Source: CAISIP01 sp046594635 (GTDB lineage: Bacteria > Pseudomonadota > Gammaproteobacteria > Burkholderiales > Burkholderiaceae_C). From it: a stretch of 18,114 nt of DNA. Position 1 is the first letter of the stretch; each line of letters starts with the position of its first letter. Where the stretch lies: assembly GCA_046594635.1 (NCBI GenBank), contig JBKJRR010000434.1, positions 1-18,114 on the forward strand, given 5' to 3'. The position numbers were made by a program, and so were the translations under genes. Under the pieces are notes generated by a model, which was given only the letters and a program-made list of their open reading frames with translations, was not told the origin of the DNA and did not search any database. This document shows positions 1-6,942 of this stretch, one piece after another.

Positions 1-503
1 GCGTCCACGCCGCGCTGCTCCAGCCACAGGGCCTCGTCGACCGTGGTGGCGCTGGACAGGATGCGGCTACCCCAACTGCGCACCCGCGCCAGCAGCTTGT
101 CGTCGGGCAGTCCGAAATGAAAGCTGATCACCGCCGGCCGAAACGGCGCGAGAAGATCAGCCATGGCATCGGTAAATGGTTCGCGTGTGGCTGCCGTTAT
201 CGATGCAGTGGTATCGATATCCAGTTCGCGGTAATACGGCGCCAGCAGCGAACGCCAGGCCGCCTCACCCTGTGGGTCGGGCGCTGGCGGCGTATGGCAG
301 AAAAAATTCAGATTGACGGTAACGGATTGCGCCTGAATCTGCATCAACGCATCGCGCAAGGCCTGCGGCGTAAGCATGGCACAAGGCAAAGACCCTAGCG
401 CGCCAGCCCCCGACACCGCCAGCGCCAGCTCTACGCCCTGCACGCCGGCCATTGGCGCCTGTACCAGTGGCCAGCGGACACCCAGAAGTGCGGCCAGCGT
501 CAC
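1..503 (-). CDS. Nitronate monooxygenase (2-nitropropane dioxygenase family), C-terminus cut by window edge
   Basis: Reading the minus strand from the GTG at 503 gives about 167 codons of an FMN-dependent nitronate monooxygenase-like TIM barrel, an enzyme class that oxidises alkyl nitronates. Visible family features are the N-terminal segment VRWPLVQAPMAGVQG (FMN/substrate pocket), then SLPCAML, VNLNFFCHTPP and, near residue 125, AVISFHFGLP, which is typical of this family. The C-terminal half lies outside the window. GTG at 503 is the only plausible start, because an in-frame TAG (the stop of the upstream gene) lies seven codons before it, and an AGGG lies at suitable spacing upstream. The gene is 18 nt downstream of the DUF2059 gene and is probably cotranscribed with it. 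The family call is firm; the physiological substrate is unknown. Confidence 0.85.
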   Translation of the reverse strand, partial: MTLAALLGVRWPLVQAPMAGVQGVELALAVSGAGALGSLPCAMLTPQALRDALMQIQAQSVTVNLNFFCHTPPAPDPQGEAAWRSLLAPYYRELDIDTTASITAATREPFTDAMADLLAPFRPAVISFHFGLPDDKLLARVRSWGSRILSSATTVDEALWLEQRGVD

Positions 504-521
504 GGCACGCCCTGTGTTGCG

Positions 522-1070
522 CTATTTGCTGGCAGGCGCTGCTGGCGGCTGGATGCCGAGTCGGCCGGCAACGGACTTGTCAAGTGCGCGTACCTTGGCT
601 TCAATGACGGGTTTGGTTTCCGCGACGAGTTTCTCGGTCAGGTCCTTTTGCATCTCAGGGCCCAACGCCTGGAACTTGCGGTTGACCGGCGACTCGATGA
701 TGGCGATCAGCTGCTTGAGTTCGTCTTCGGTGAAACGCTCGTCCAGCAAAACACCAATCGTCGAGGGTGCCAGCGCCACCGCACGATCGCGCACCACCGG
801 CACCGCTTCGTCCACGTACTTCTTGAGGTCAGCCTGGATGTCACGCGCCACCGCCTGACGCTTGTCCGGCGGAATGCGCTGCTGCAGCAACTGACCCGCA
901 CGTTGCATGAGAACCTGGGCTGGTTGCTCGGCCATGGAGCGCGCTACCAGTTCGATCGCGGGTTGTTGCAACAACAGCACCTTGGCTACCAGCTCCTTCT
1001 TGGCCGGGGACGACTGGGCGTATGCCGCACCAGCAGCAGCAAGCATCGCGACAACAATCAGTTTCTTCAT
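522..1070 (-). CDS. DUF2059-domain exported protein
   Basis: The product is a 182-aa protein with a clear Sec signal peptide (MKKLIVVAMLAAAGAAYAQ), so it is probably periplasmic. The mature part is helical and charged and fits DUF2059: a segment with ELVAKVLLLQQPAIELVA, then the region with RFTEDELKQLIAIIESPVNRKF typical of the C-terminal half of the domain. The function of this family is not established. The ATG at 1070 is preceded by AGGAA at good spacing and begins a textbook signal peptide, so the longer open frame upstream, which runs antisense to the ABC ATPase gene, is not coding. On the minus strand a GATAAT (plus-strand 1135-1140) is a candidate -10 element, without a convincing -35. 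The gene diverges from ynjD and is followed after 18 nt by the nitronate monooxygenase gene. Confidence 0.85.
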   Translation of the reverse strand: MKKLIVVAMLAAAGAAYAQSSPAKKELVAKVLLLQQPAIELVARSMAEQPAQVLMQRAGQLLQQRIPPDKRQAVARDIQADLKKYVDEAVPVVRDRAVALAPSTIGVLLDERFTEDELKQLIAIIESPVNRKFQALGPEMQKDLTEKLVAETKPVIEAKVRALDKSVAGRLGIQPPAAPASK

Positions 1071-1223
1071 GCGGGTTCCTTCAGACCTGGTTGGACATCT
1101 CGCGCGCAAACGGCGCCCGGTGACTCCCGCACTTATTATCACCCTCTCAAGCATCCCCGCGCTTGCAGGCCGCAGGTTGCGGCAAAGCGGCTGCAACTGA
1201 CCATCCACAACCCAGCCATCACC

Positions 1224-1847
1224 ATGCCCCTGCAGGTTCACGTCGACCAACTCGCCACCGCCGACAGCGTGCTGATCCGCGATTTCGCGCTTCAGGTGGC
1301 GCCGGGACGGATCCATACCATCATGGGTGCCAGCGGCTCGGGAAAATCCAGCCTGCTCAGTGCGATCTGCGGCACACTGGCGGACGGCCTGCGTTTCAGT
1401 GGTTCCGTCTCGCTGGGCGGGCGGCGTATCGACAGCTTGCCCACCGAGCAACGTCAGGTTGGCATCCTGTTTCAGGACGACCTGCTTTTTGCCCACATGA
1501 CCGTAGCCGAAAATCTGCTTTTCGCCGTGCCTCCCGGGCCAGCGGCGCAACGTCATGAACGCGTGCGCGCCGGCCTGTCCGACCTGGAGCTGAGTGATTT
1601 TGCGTTCGCCAATCCGGCCACGCTCTCAGGCGGGCAGCGTGCGCGGGTGGCGCTGATGCGCGCGCTGTTGGCCGACCCCAAAGCCTTGCTGCTCGATGAA
1701 CCGTTTTCGCGACTGGACGCGGAATTGCGCGAGAGGGTGCGTCAATTCGTATTCAGCCTGGTAAGAAAACGCAGCATTCCCGTACTAATGGTCACCCATG
1801 ACGAAGCCGACATCGCCGACCCGGCACTTCTGACCCGACTGCCTTGA
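1224..1847 (+). CDS. ynjD: ABC transporter ATP-binding protein, YnjD-like
   Basis: This 207-aa ABC ATPase has Walker A GASGSGKS (residues 35-42), signature LSGGQ (134-138), Walker B LLLDEP (155-160, with D158/E159) and H-loop histidine 192. It lacks a C-terminal regulatory domain and resembles the short importer ATPases of the Fe/thiamine/YnjD type. The gene is followed after 7 nt by a CDP-alcohol phosphatidyltransferase, the same pairing as ynjD and ynjF in the E. coli ynjBCDEF locus, which is the main reason for the symbol. The expected binding protein (ynjB), permease (ynjC) and sulfurtransferase (ynjE) are absent: the gene directly upstream is a divergent DUF2059 gene. The ATG at 1224 gives the normal N-terminus for this family but has no clear Shine-Dalgarno sequence. 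The transported substrate is unknown. Confidence 0.82.
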   Translation: MPLQVHVDQLATADSVLIRDFALQVAPGRIHTIMGASGSGKSSLLSAICGTLADGLRFSGSVSLGGRRIDSLPTEQRQVGILFQDDLLFAHMTVAENLLFAVPPGPAAQRHERVRAGLSDLELSDFAFANPATLSGGQRARVALMRALLADPKALLLDEPFSRLDAELRERVRQFVFSLVRKRSIPVLMVTHDEADIADPALLTRLP

Positions 1848-1854
1848 ACCGCTC

Positions 1855-2460
1855 GTGCTCGATCGCGCTGCCACCACCCTGATCAAACCCGCGATCGACC
1901 GGCTCGCCGGTATGCTCGCGCGCCTGGGCCTGGGTGCCGATCTGATGACCTTGCTCGGCTTTTCCATCGGCATGGGGGCCGCGGTCCTGATCGCAACGCA
2001 ACAGTTTCTGGCCGGTGGCGTCGCCATCTTGTTGTCACGCCTGTGTGACGGCCTCGATGGCGCAATCGCGCGGCGTACACAGACGACCGACGCTGGCGGC
2101 TTTCTCGACATCGCACTTGATTTCGTGTTTTACGCATCGATACCATTGGCCTTTGCACTGGCCGACCCGCAGCGCAACGCACTGGCCGCTGCGTTGCTGC
2201 TGGCCGCCTTCTGCGGCACCATGTCGAGCTTCCTGGCCTTTGCGGTGATCGCCGCGAAACGCAAGATGACCCAGCTGTCCTGGCCGGACAAATCGCTGTA
2301 TTTCCTGGGCGGCCTGACCGAGGCCACCGAGACGCTGGCCTGCTTCATCGCGATGTGTATTTGGCCACAACATTTTGCGCTGCTGGCGGGCGTCTTCGCA
2401 GCCATGTGTGCCGTCACCACCTTCACCCGCATCTGGTGGGGCTGGCGCGCCTTCTCCTGA
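1855..2460 (+). CDS. ynjF: CDP-alcohol phosphatidyltransferase family membrane protein, YnjF-like
   Basis: A 201-aa integral membrane protein with several hydrophobic segments (around residues 33-58, 90-107, 110-131 and 158-190). Family members transfer a phosphoalcohol group from a CDP-linked lipid to an alcohol at the inner membrane. The catalytic signature is visible: D65-x2-D68-G69-x2-A72-R73, followed by G81 or G82, D85 and D89. The spacer between AR and the glycine is seven residues if the G-x3-D-x3-D part is kept, one fewer than the usual eight in PgsA-type enzymes. The start is GTG at 1855, seven bases after the ynjD stop, implying translational coupling. The E. coli homologue has no agreed substrate, so no specific lipid is assigned. 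The gene converges on the GntR-type regulator gene with 36 nt between their stops and no convincing terminator hairpin. Confidence 0.82.
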   Translation: MLDRAATTLIKPAIDRLAGMLARLGLGADLMTLLGFSIGMGAAVLIATQQFLAGGVAILLSRLCDGLDGAIARRTQTTDAGGFLDIALDFVFYASIPLAFALADPQRNALAAALLLAAFCGTMSSFLAFAVIAAKRKMTQLSWPDKSLYFLGGLTEATETLACFIAMCIWPQHFALLAGVFAAMCAVTTFTRIWWGWRAFS

Positions 2461-2496
2461 ACACTTGCGTTCACCGCGAAGGCCCGGGCGCCTGCC

Positions 2497-3282
2497 CTAC
2501 AGCCGCTTGGACAACATGCTGACGTAGTCGTGCAGCTGGGTGTTGATGGTCGAGATGCGGTATTCGACCGGCTTGTCGCCGAAAGTCAGGGCTGTGCGAT
2601 GCACCTCCAGCACCGGCTGCCCCTGCGGCACACCGAGCAGCCGCGCGATATTGCGGTCCGCAGCCGCCGCGCGCGTACGCTCCTTGGCGTGCAACACGGT
2701 GATGCCGAATTCGGTCTGGTACAGGCTGTAGATAGTGCTCTGGCGGTCGCGCAGACGTTTCTCGGTCAGGCCCTTGAACATCAGAGCCGGGATCGTGATG
2801 TTGTCGTGCACCACGGCCCGCCCGCGCAGCGACAGCCGGTTGCCGAAACGGATCACCGGGTCGCCGGCCTTGATACGCAGCGCGCCGGCAACAGTTTCGT
2901 CCGCGCGCTCTCGCTCAAAGCCCAGGCTCTCGACGTGCGGGTATTCAGCCGCTGGTGGCAAGTCGCCGAAACGTACATCGTGGCGCGGTTCGACATGAAA
3001 AAACTGGAACAGGAATCGGTCGTTGCCATGCAGCGCGACAAAGGTTCCCTTGCCCTGGCGGCGCACCAGCACATGCTCATGCACCAGTTCATCGACCGCG
3101 CGGCGCAAGGTGCCGATGCTGACATGCAGCTCTGCGGCGATGCAGGCCTCGTTGGGCAAAGCGTGGCCGGGGCGACACCGCCCGGACTCGATGGCAAGCT
3201 GCAATTGCTGCTTGACCTGACGGTATAACGGCGCCGCGCCGGTGTCGGTCAATGGGCTGAGTGCCAGGGCTTCGATCTTCAT
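2497..3282 (-). CDS. GntR/HutC-family transcriptional regulator, probable regulator of the sulfolactate operon
   Basis: The 261-aa product has an N-terminal winged helix-turn-helix (about residues 18-83, with APLYRQVKQQLQLAIESG, LPNEACIAAELHVSIGTLRRA and VRRQGKGTFV) and a C-terminal UTRA effector domain (about 100-255), the layout of the HutC subgroup. It diverges from the suyA gene across a short intergenic region holding a perfect inverted repeat, the normal arrangement for a local, self-controlled repressor. By position it corresponds to the regulator called SuyR in other bacteria, but I did not assign the symbol because the family of the named SuyR proteins could not be checked. ATG at 3282 is preferred; an upstream TTG at 3321 would put the start inside the operator and upstream of the predicted transcript. 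There is no Shine-Dalgarno, and the predicted mRNA starts only about 4 nt before the ATG. The ligand is presumably sulfolactate or a related acid (inference). Confidence 0.85.
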   Translation of the reverse strand: MKIEALALSPLTDTGAAPLYRQVKQQLQLAIESGRCRPGHALPNEACIAAELHVSIGTLRRAVDELVHEHVLVRRQGKGTFVALHGNDRFLFQFFHVEPRHDVRFGDLPPAAEYPHVESLGFERERADETVAGALRIKAGDPVIRFGNRLSLRGRAVVHDNITIPALMFKGLTEKRLRDRQSTIYSLYQTEFGITVLHAKERTRAAAADRNIARLLGVPQGQPVLEVHRTALTFGDKPVEYRISTINTQLHDYVSMLSKRL

Positions 3283-3292
3283 GGATGGCGTC

Positions 3293-3321
3293 AGTGTAGT
3301 GGCGGCCCGATATTCAACCAA
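3293..3321 (-). promoter_or_regulatory. Predicted sigma-70 promoter of the GntR-type regulator gene
   Basis: On the minus strand TTGGTT (plus-strand 3316-3321) and TACACT (3293-3298) are separated by 17 nt. The -35 hexamer lies wholly inside the left arm of the inverted repeat. The expected transcription start near 3286 leaves about 4 nt before the ATG at 3282, so the message would be almost leaderless. This is a pattern match by eye, with no mapped start. Confidence 0.5.
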
Positions 3322-3342
3322 GTCATCTGAATGACTTGGTTG
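3315..3342. promoter_or_regulatory. Perfect 12-bp inverted repeat, probable operator of the GntR-type regulator
   Basis: CAACCAAGTCAT, a 4-nt spacer CTGA, then ATGACTTGGTTG form a perfect 28-bp dyad between the divergent regulator and suyA genes. Its left arm contains the -35 element of the regulator promoter, and its right arm overlaps the first three bases of the TTGACA -35 of the suyA promoter. A dimer bound here would block both promoters. It lacks the GT-TA-AC core often quoted for HutC-type operators, so the site would be particular to this regulator. Confidence 0.75.
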
Positions 3343-3367
3343 ACAGTCGGATATCGATCATTACACT
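3340..3367 (+). promoter_or_regulatory. Predicted sigma-70 promoter of the suyAB-slcC-comC operon
   Basis: A consensus TTGACA (3340-3345) is followed after 16 nt by TACACT (3362-3367), giving an expected start near 3374 and a 5' leader of about 30 nt with GGAG at 3395-3398 before the ATG of suyA. The -35 overlaps the operator dyad, consistent with repression until the inducer is present. Confidence 0.6.
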
Positions 3368-3403
3368 GCCAATTTTTCGCGACCCCAAAAAACTGGAGAA
3401 CCC

Positions 3404-3685
3404 ATGATTCATTTTGTTTTGCATGACGCCAAGGACACTGTGGCCGTCGTGGTGGTGGAAGGCGTGACCGCCGGCACGAAGATGACCGGATGGATCATGG
3501 ACGAAGACCGCATGATCGACGTGTCGGCCAAACAGGACATTCCGATCGGCCACAAGGTCGCGCTCAAGGACATGGCTGTGGGGGACACGGTTGTGAAGTA
3601 CGGCATCGACATGGGCAAGGTGGTGGCAGCCATCACCATGGGCCAGCACGCCCACGTGCACAACATCAAGACCAAGCGCTGGTGA
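3404..3685 (+). CDS. suyA: (2R)-sulfolactate sulfo-lyase small subunit (SAF domain, UxaA N-terminal-like)
   Basis: This 93-aa protein consists of one SAF domain, homologous to the N-terminal part of altronate dehydratase UxaA, and ends in the characteristic stretch GQHAHVHNIKTKRW. In the SuyAB enzyme the small subunit pairs with a ~390-aa subunit to split (R)-sulfolactate into pyruvate and sulfite in the cytoplasm. Length, separation from the large subunit, and the two sulfolactate-type dehydrogenase genes downstream favour SuyA over a sugar-acid dehydratase subunit. It is the first gene of the operon, with GGAG five bases before the ATG. The alternative is the small subunit of an uncharacterised UxaA/GarD-like hydratase; sequence family alone cannot separate these. 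Confidence 0.75.
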   Translation: MIHFVLHDAKDTVAVVVVEGVTAGTKMTGWIMDEDRMIDVSAKQDIPIGHKVALKDMAVGDTVVKYGIDMGKVVAAITMGQHAHVHNIKTKRW

Positions 3686-3742
3686 GCCGTCCCTTTTTGA
3701 ACGCCACACGCTCCCATCCATTCAAGACCAGAGAAACACACC

Positions 3743-4918
3743 ATGTCCGTCATTGACAAGAACACCACCTTCCTAGGCTATCGTCGCGAGAACGGCCGTG
3801 TCGGCATCCGCAACCACGTCATCATCCTGCCCTTGGACGACCTGTCCAACGCTGCAGCCGAAGCCGTGGCACACAACATCAAGGGCGCGATGGCGATTCC
3901 GCACCCCTATGGTCGCCTGCAGTTCGGCGCTGACCTGGACCTGCATTTCCGCACACTGATTGGTGCCGGCTGCAACCCCAACGTTGCCGCAGTCGTCGTC
4001 ATCGGCATCGAGGACGGCTGGACCCAGAAAGTCGTGGACGGCATCAAGACCACCGGCAAACCGGTCGTGGGTTTCGGCATTGAATTGCATGGCGACCACG
4101 ACACCATCCTGCGCGCCAGCAAGGCCGCCAAGGCGTTCGTGCAAGAGGCGAGCGAAAAGCAGCGTGAAGAGTGCCCGATCTCCGAACTGTGGGTCAGCAC
4201 CAAGTGCGGCGAGTCCGACACCACCAGCGGCTGCGGCGCCAATCCTGCCGTCGGCAACGCGTTCGACAAACTGCATCCGCTGGGCAACTACCTGTGTTTT
4301 GGTGAAACTACCGAACTCACCGGCGGCGAACACATCGTGGCGGCGCGCTGCGCCAACGATGACGTTCGTCAAAAATTCATGCACATGTTCGACCGCTACC
4401 AGGAGGTGATCAACCGTCACAAGACCAGCGACCTGGCCGACAGTCAGCCGACCAAAGGCAACATCGCCGGCGGCCTGACCACGATCGAGGAGAAGGCACT
4501 GGGTAATATCCAGAAGATCGGCAAGATTTGCACCGTGGACGGCGTCATCGACAAGGCGGAGATGCCGACGCACCCAGGCCTGTGGTTTATGGACTCGTCG
4601 TCGGCCGCAGCCGAGATGGTGACCCTTTGCGCCGCGTCGGGTTATGCCGTTCACCTGTTCCCTACCGGGCAAGGTAACGTGATCGGCAACGCCATCGTGC
4701 CGGTCATCAAGCTGTGCGCCAACCCGCGCACGGTGCGCACCATGAGCGAGCACGTGGATGTCGACGTCACCGGGTTGCTGCAGCGCGAGATCACTCTCGA
4801 CCAGGCTGGCGACAAACTGCTCGAGTGCATGCTGCGCACCGCCAATGGACGCTTGACTGCCGCCGAAGCCCTGGGCCATCGCGAGTTTGTGCTCACCCGC
4901 CTGTACGAAAGCGCATGA
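3743..4918 (+). CDS. suyB: (2R)-sulfolactate sulfo-lyase large subunit (UxaA/GarD-like)
   Basis: The 391-aa product is a UxaA C-terminal-family lyase. Visible family motifs are GYRRENGRVGIRNH (residues 12-25), GAGCNPN (74-80, C77), KCGESDTTSGCGANPAVG (154-171; C155, C164), and TGQGN near residue 310, where this family binds its metal and substrate. As SuyB it would form the catalytic subunit of sulfolactate sulfo-lyase with the preceding gene, releasing sulfite and pyruvate. Its length fits SuyB and is shorter than one-chain UxaA (~495 aa), which fuses both parts. It lies 57 nt after suyA and 56 nt before slcC, all on one strand. The ATG at 3743 has only a weak purine-rich ribosome site. Altronate- or galactarate-type dehydratase activity is the competing reading; I prefer SuyB because of the downstream dehydrogenase pair. 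Confidence 0.75.
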   Translation: MSVIDKNTTFLGYRRENGRVGIRNHVIILPLDDLSNAAAEAVAHNIKGAMAIPHPYGRLQFGADLDLHFRTLIGAGCNPNVAAVVVIGIEDGWTQKVVDGIKTTGKPVVGFGIELHGDHDTILRASKAAKAFVQEASEKQREECPISELWVSTKCGESDTTSGCGANPAVGNAFDKLHPLGNYLCFGETTELTGGEHIVAARCANDDVRQKFMHMFDRYQEVINRHKTSDLADSQPTKGNIAGGLTTIEEKALGNIQKIGKICTVDGVIDKAEMPTHPGLWFMDSSSAAAEMVTLCAASGYAVHLFPTGQGNVIGNAIVPVIKLCANPRTVRTMSEHVDVDVTGLLQREITLDQAGDKLLECMLRTANGRLTAAEALGHREFVLTRLYESA

Positions 4919-4974
4919 CCTGACATGGCATCAACACCAGATCCATTGACCTTCTTGATGCTGTCTGAAGCCGC

Positions 4975-5898
4975 ATGAAAATTCTGATCTCCGAGTTCAT
5001 GGACGAACGCGCGGTGGCGCAACTCGCCCAACACCACGACGTGGACTACGTACCGAACCTGGTCGATGACATGCCGCGGCTGATCGCTTTGGCGGCGCAG
5101 GCCGATGCGCTGATCGTGCGCAACCGCACCCAGGTCCGCGGGGATTTGCTGGCTGCACTGGGCTGTTGCAAGGTCATCGGGCGCCTGGGAGTGGGCCTGG
5201 ACAACATCGATGTTCCGGCCTGCGAAGCACGCGCCATGGCAGTGATACCGGCCACCGGCGCCAATGCATTGAGCGTGGCCGAGTACGTCATCACTGCGTC
5301 GATGATGCTGCTGCGCGGGGCATTTGGTTCTTCGGCAGACGTTGCCAGCGGCAAATGGCCGCGCAACATGTTGGGAAATGGCCGCGAGACGGCCGGCAAG
5401 GTGTTGGGCATCATCGGCTTCGGTTCGATCGGCCGCACCACCGCGCGACTGGCACAGGGCCTGGGCATGCAGGTGATAGCCTTTGACGCGATGCTGGACG
5501 CCGACGCACCGGTATTTCAGCAAACCGGCGTCAAATATGTCGCGCTGCAAGCGCTGATCAGCCAGGCGGACGTGATCACGCTGCATGTGCCACTGGTCGA
5601 TGCGACACGGGGCCTGTTCAACGCCAAAAACATCGCGTCAATGAAGCCCGGCGCGATTCTGATTAACACCTCGCGCGGGCATATCGTCGATATTGCGGCG
5701 CTGGCGGCGGCGCTGCGCAGCCGGCATCTGGGCGGCGCGGCCATCGACGTATTCGATGCCGAACCACTTCCGGCAAGCGCCGATCTGCAGGACTGCCCCA
5801 ACCTGCTGCTGACCCCGCATATCTCGGGCGTCAGCGCGGAGTCGAACGAACGTGTGTCGTTCCTGATCGCCGAGAAAGTGCTGGAGGCCTTGCACTGA
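4975..5898 (+). CDS. slcC: D-2-hydroxyacid dehydrogenase family, probable (S)-sulfolactate dehydrogenase
   Basis: A 307-aa NAD-dependent dehydrogenase of the D-isomer-specific 2-hydroxyacid family (SerA/LdhA-like). The Rossmann motif GFGSIG is at residues 148-153 and the strand-end acid D171 points to NAD(H) over NADP(H). The catalytic triad is complete: R234 (in TSRGHIVD), E263 (in DVFDAEP) and H282 (in TPHISG). The length is that of the short family form without an ACT domain. In Chromohalobacter salexigens SlcC of this family oxidises (S)-sulfolactate to sulfopyruvate, working with ComC, and the neighbours here are the same (suyAB upstream, an Ldh_2 gene overlapping downstream). Phosphoglycerate or other hydroxyacid dehydrogenase activity cannot be excluded from sequence. 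The start ATG has GAAG upstream; the stop overlaps the next ATG by one base (TGATG). Confidence 0.75.
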   Translation: MKILISEFMDERAVAQLAQHHDVDYVPNLVDDMPRLIALAAQADALIVRNRTQVRGDLLAALGCCKVIGRLGVGLDNIDVPACEARAMAVIPATGANALSVAEYVITASMMLLRGAFGSSADVASGKWPRNMLGNGRETAGKVLGIIGFGSIGRTTARLAQGLGMQVIAFDAMLDADAPVFQQTGVKYVALQALISQADVITLHVPLVDATRGLFNAKNIASMKPGAILINTSRGHIVDIAALAAALRSRHLGGAAIDVFDAEPLPASADLQDCPNLLLTPHISGVSAESNERVSFLIAEKVLEALH

Positions 5899-6917
5899 TG
5901 GCACCACTGAGTCTCCAGCAAGCCACCGATCTGGTGATCCAGGCCCTGGCAGCCGCAGGCGCCAACGACACCATGGCGCGCTCGGTTGCGCGCGCGCTGG
6001 TGCTGGCCGAGTCGCAGGGGCTGTCCGGTCACGGGCTCAGCCGCGTGGGCCAATACTGCACGCATCTGCGCAACGGACGCGCCAATGGCGCGGCGATTGC
6101 CAAAGTGGCAAGGCAAAAAGGGGCCACCCTGCTGGTCGACGCGGGCACCGGCCTGGCCTTTCCTGCCTGCGATCTGGCGATTGAAAGAGCCATCGCCACC
6201 GCACGCGAACTTGGCGTGTGTTTTGCCGGCATCACCAACAGCCACCATGCGGGTGTGATGGTCGACCACCTGCGTCCTGTAGCCCAGGCCCGCATGGTGG
6301 CGATTGCATTCGCCAATTCCCCCGCTGCGATGCCGGCAGCGGGCGGCAAACATCCAGTGTTCGGCACCAATCCGGTCGCCGCCATCTTCCCGAGGCGCAA
6401 TGGCGACCCTCTGATGATCGACCTGTCGCTGAGCGAGGTGGCCCGTGGCAAGCTGATGGTGGCCGCCAAGGAGGGCAAATCGATACCGCTGGGCTGGGCG
6501 CTGGACGTCGACGGCGAACCGACGATCGATCCGCAAAAAGGCATGATGGGCTCGATGTTGCCGGTCGGCGCCGCCACCAGCCCCAAGGGCGCGATGCTGG
6601 CGCTGATGGTCGAGTTGCTGGTGACCGCCGTCATCGGCGCGCAATTCGGCTTCGAAGCCAGTTCGTTCTTTGTCGACGAAGGCAACCAGCCCCGCATCGG
6701 CCAGGCCTTCATCGTCATCGATCCGGGCGCTCTGGCCGGCACGGACGCGTATTACGACCGCATGGAAACCGTGATAACCGAGATGATGCGCGACGATGGG
6801 GTGCGGATGGCAGGCGCACGGCGCCTGGCGCTGGAGCGCAAGGCCGCAACGGATGGCTTGCAGGTGGCGGATGTGGTGGTGGCGCAGTTGATACAACTTG
6901 CGCAGGTTGCCGGCTGA
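5898..6917 (+). CDS. comC: Ldh_2 (malate/L-sulfolactate) family dehydrogenase, probable (R)-sulfolactate dehydrogenase
   Basis: The 339-aa product belongs to the malate/L-lactate dehydrogenase family 2, which uses a non-Rossmann NAD(P) fold. Family landmarks are SGHGLSR (residues 43-49), NSHHAG with candidate catalytic H116/H117, NSPAAMPAAGG, FGTNP and the late MVELL region. ComC was first known as a sulfolactate dehydrogenase in methanogen coenzyme M synthesis; in bacterial sulfolactate degradation it reduces sulfopyruvate to (R)-sulfolactate, the SuyAB substrate. With SlcC it would convert (S)- to (R)-sulfolactate. It begins with an ATG sharing one base with the slcC stop, so the two are translationally coupled. 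It is the last gene of the operon; no hairpin plus T-run follows. Malate, ureidoglycolate or related hydroxyacids are alternative substrates of this family. Confidence 0.75.
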   Translation: MAPLSLQQATDLVIQALAAAGANDTMARSVARALVLAESQGLSGHGLSRVGQYCTHLRNGRANGAAIAKVARQKGATLLVDAGTGLAFPACDLAIERAIATARELGVCFAGITNSHHAGVMVDHLRPVAQARMVAIAFANSPAAMPAAGGKHPVFGTNPVAAIFPRRNGDPLMIDLSLSEVARGKLMVAAKEGKSIPLGWALDVDGEPTIDPQKGMMGSMLPVGAATSPKGAMLALMVELLVTAVIGAQFGFEASSFFVDEGNQPRIGQAFIVIDPGALAGTDAYYDRMETVITEMMRDDGVRMAGARRLALERKAATDGLQVADVVVAQLIQLAQVAG

Positions 6918-6942
6918 CGGCAGATGGGCCGGGCCAGCATCG

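Noticed and set aside
1071..1556. A longer minus-strand frame that would extend the DUF2059 protein by 162 residues.
   Set aside because: It runs antisense to the ABC ATPase gene, lacks family character, and the signal peptide and ribosome site clearly mark the start at 1070.
3283..3321. An upstream TTG start for the GntR-type regulator adding 13 residues.
   Set aside because: The TTG lies within the operator and is upstream of the predicted transcription start; the ATG at 3282 gives a normal N-terminus.
3686..3742. T-run (CCCTTTTTG) between suyA and suyB as an attenuator.
   Set aside because: No stable stem precedes it; only a four-base stem around AGCGC could be drawn.
4928..4961. Seven-base inverted repeat GCATCAA/TTGATGC between suyB and slcC.
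   Set aside because: Short AT-containing stem with a 20-nt loop; too weak to claim a structure.
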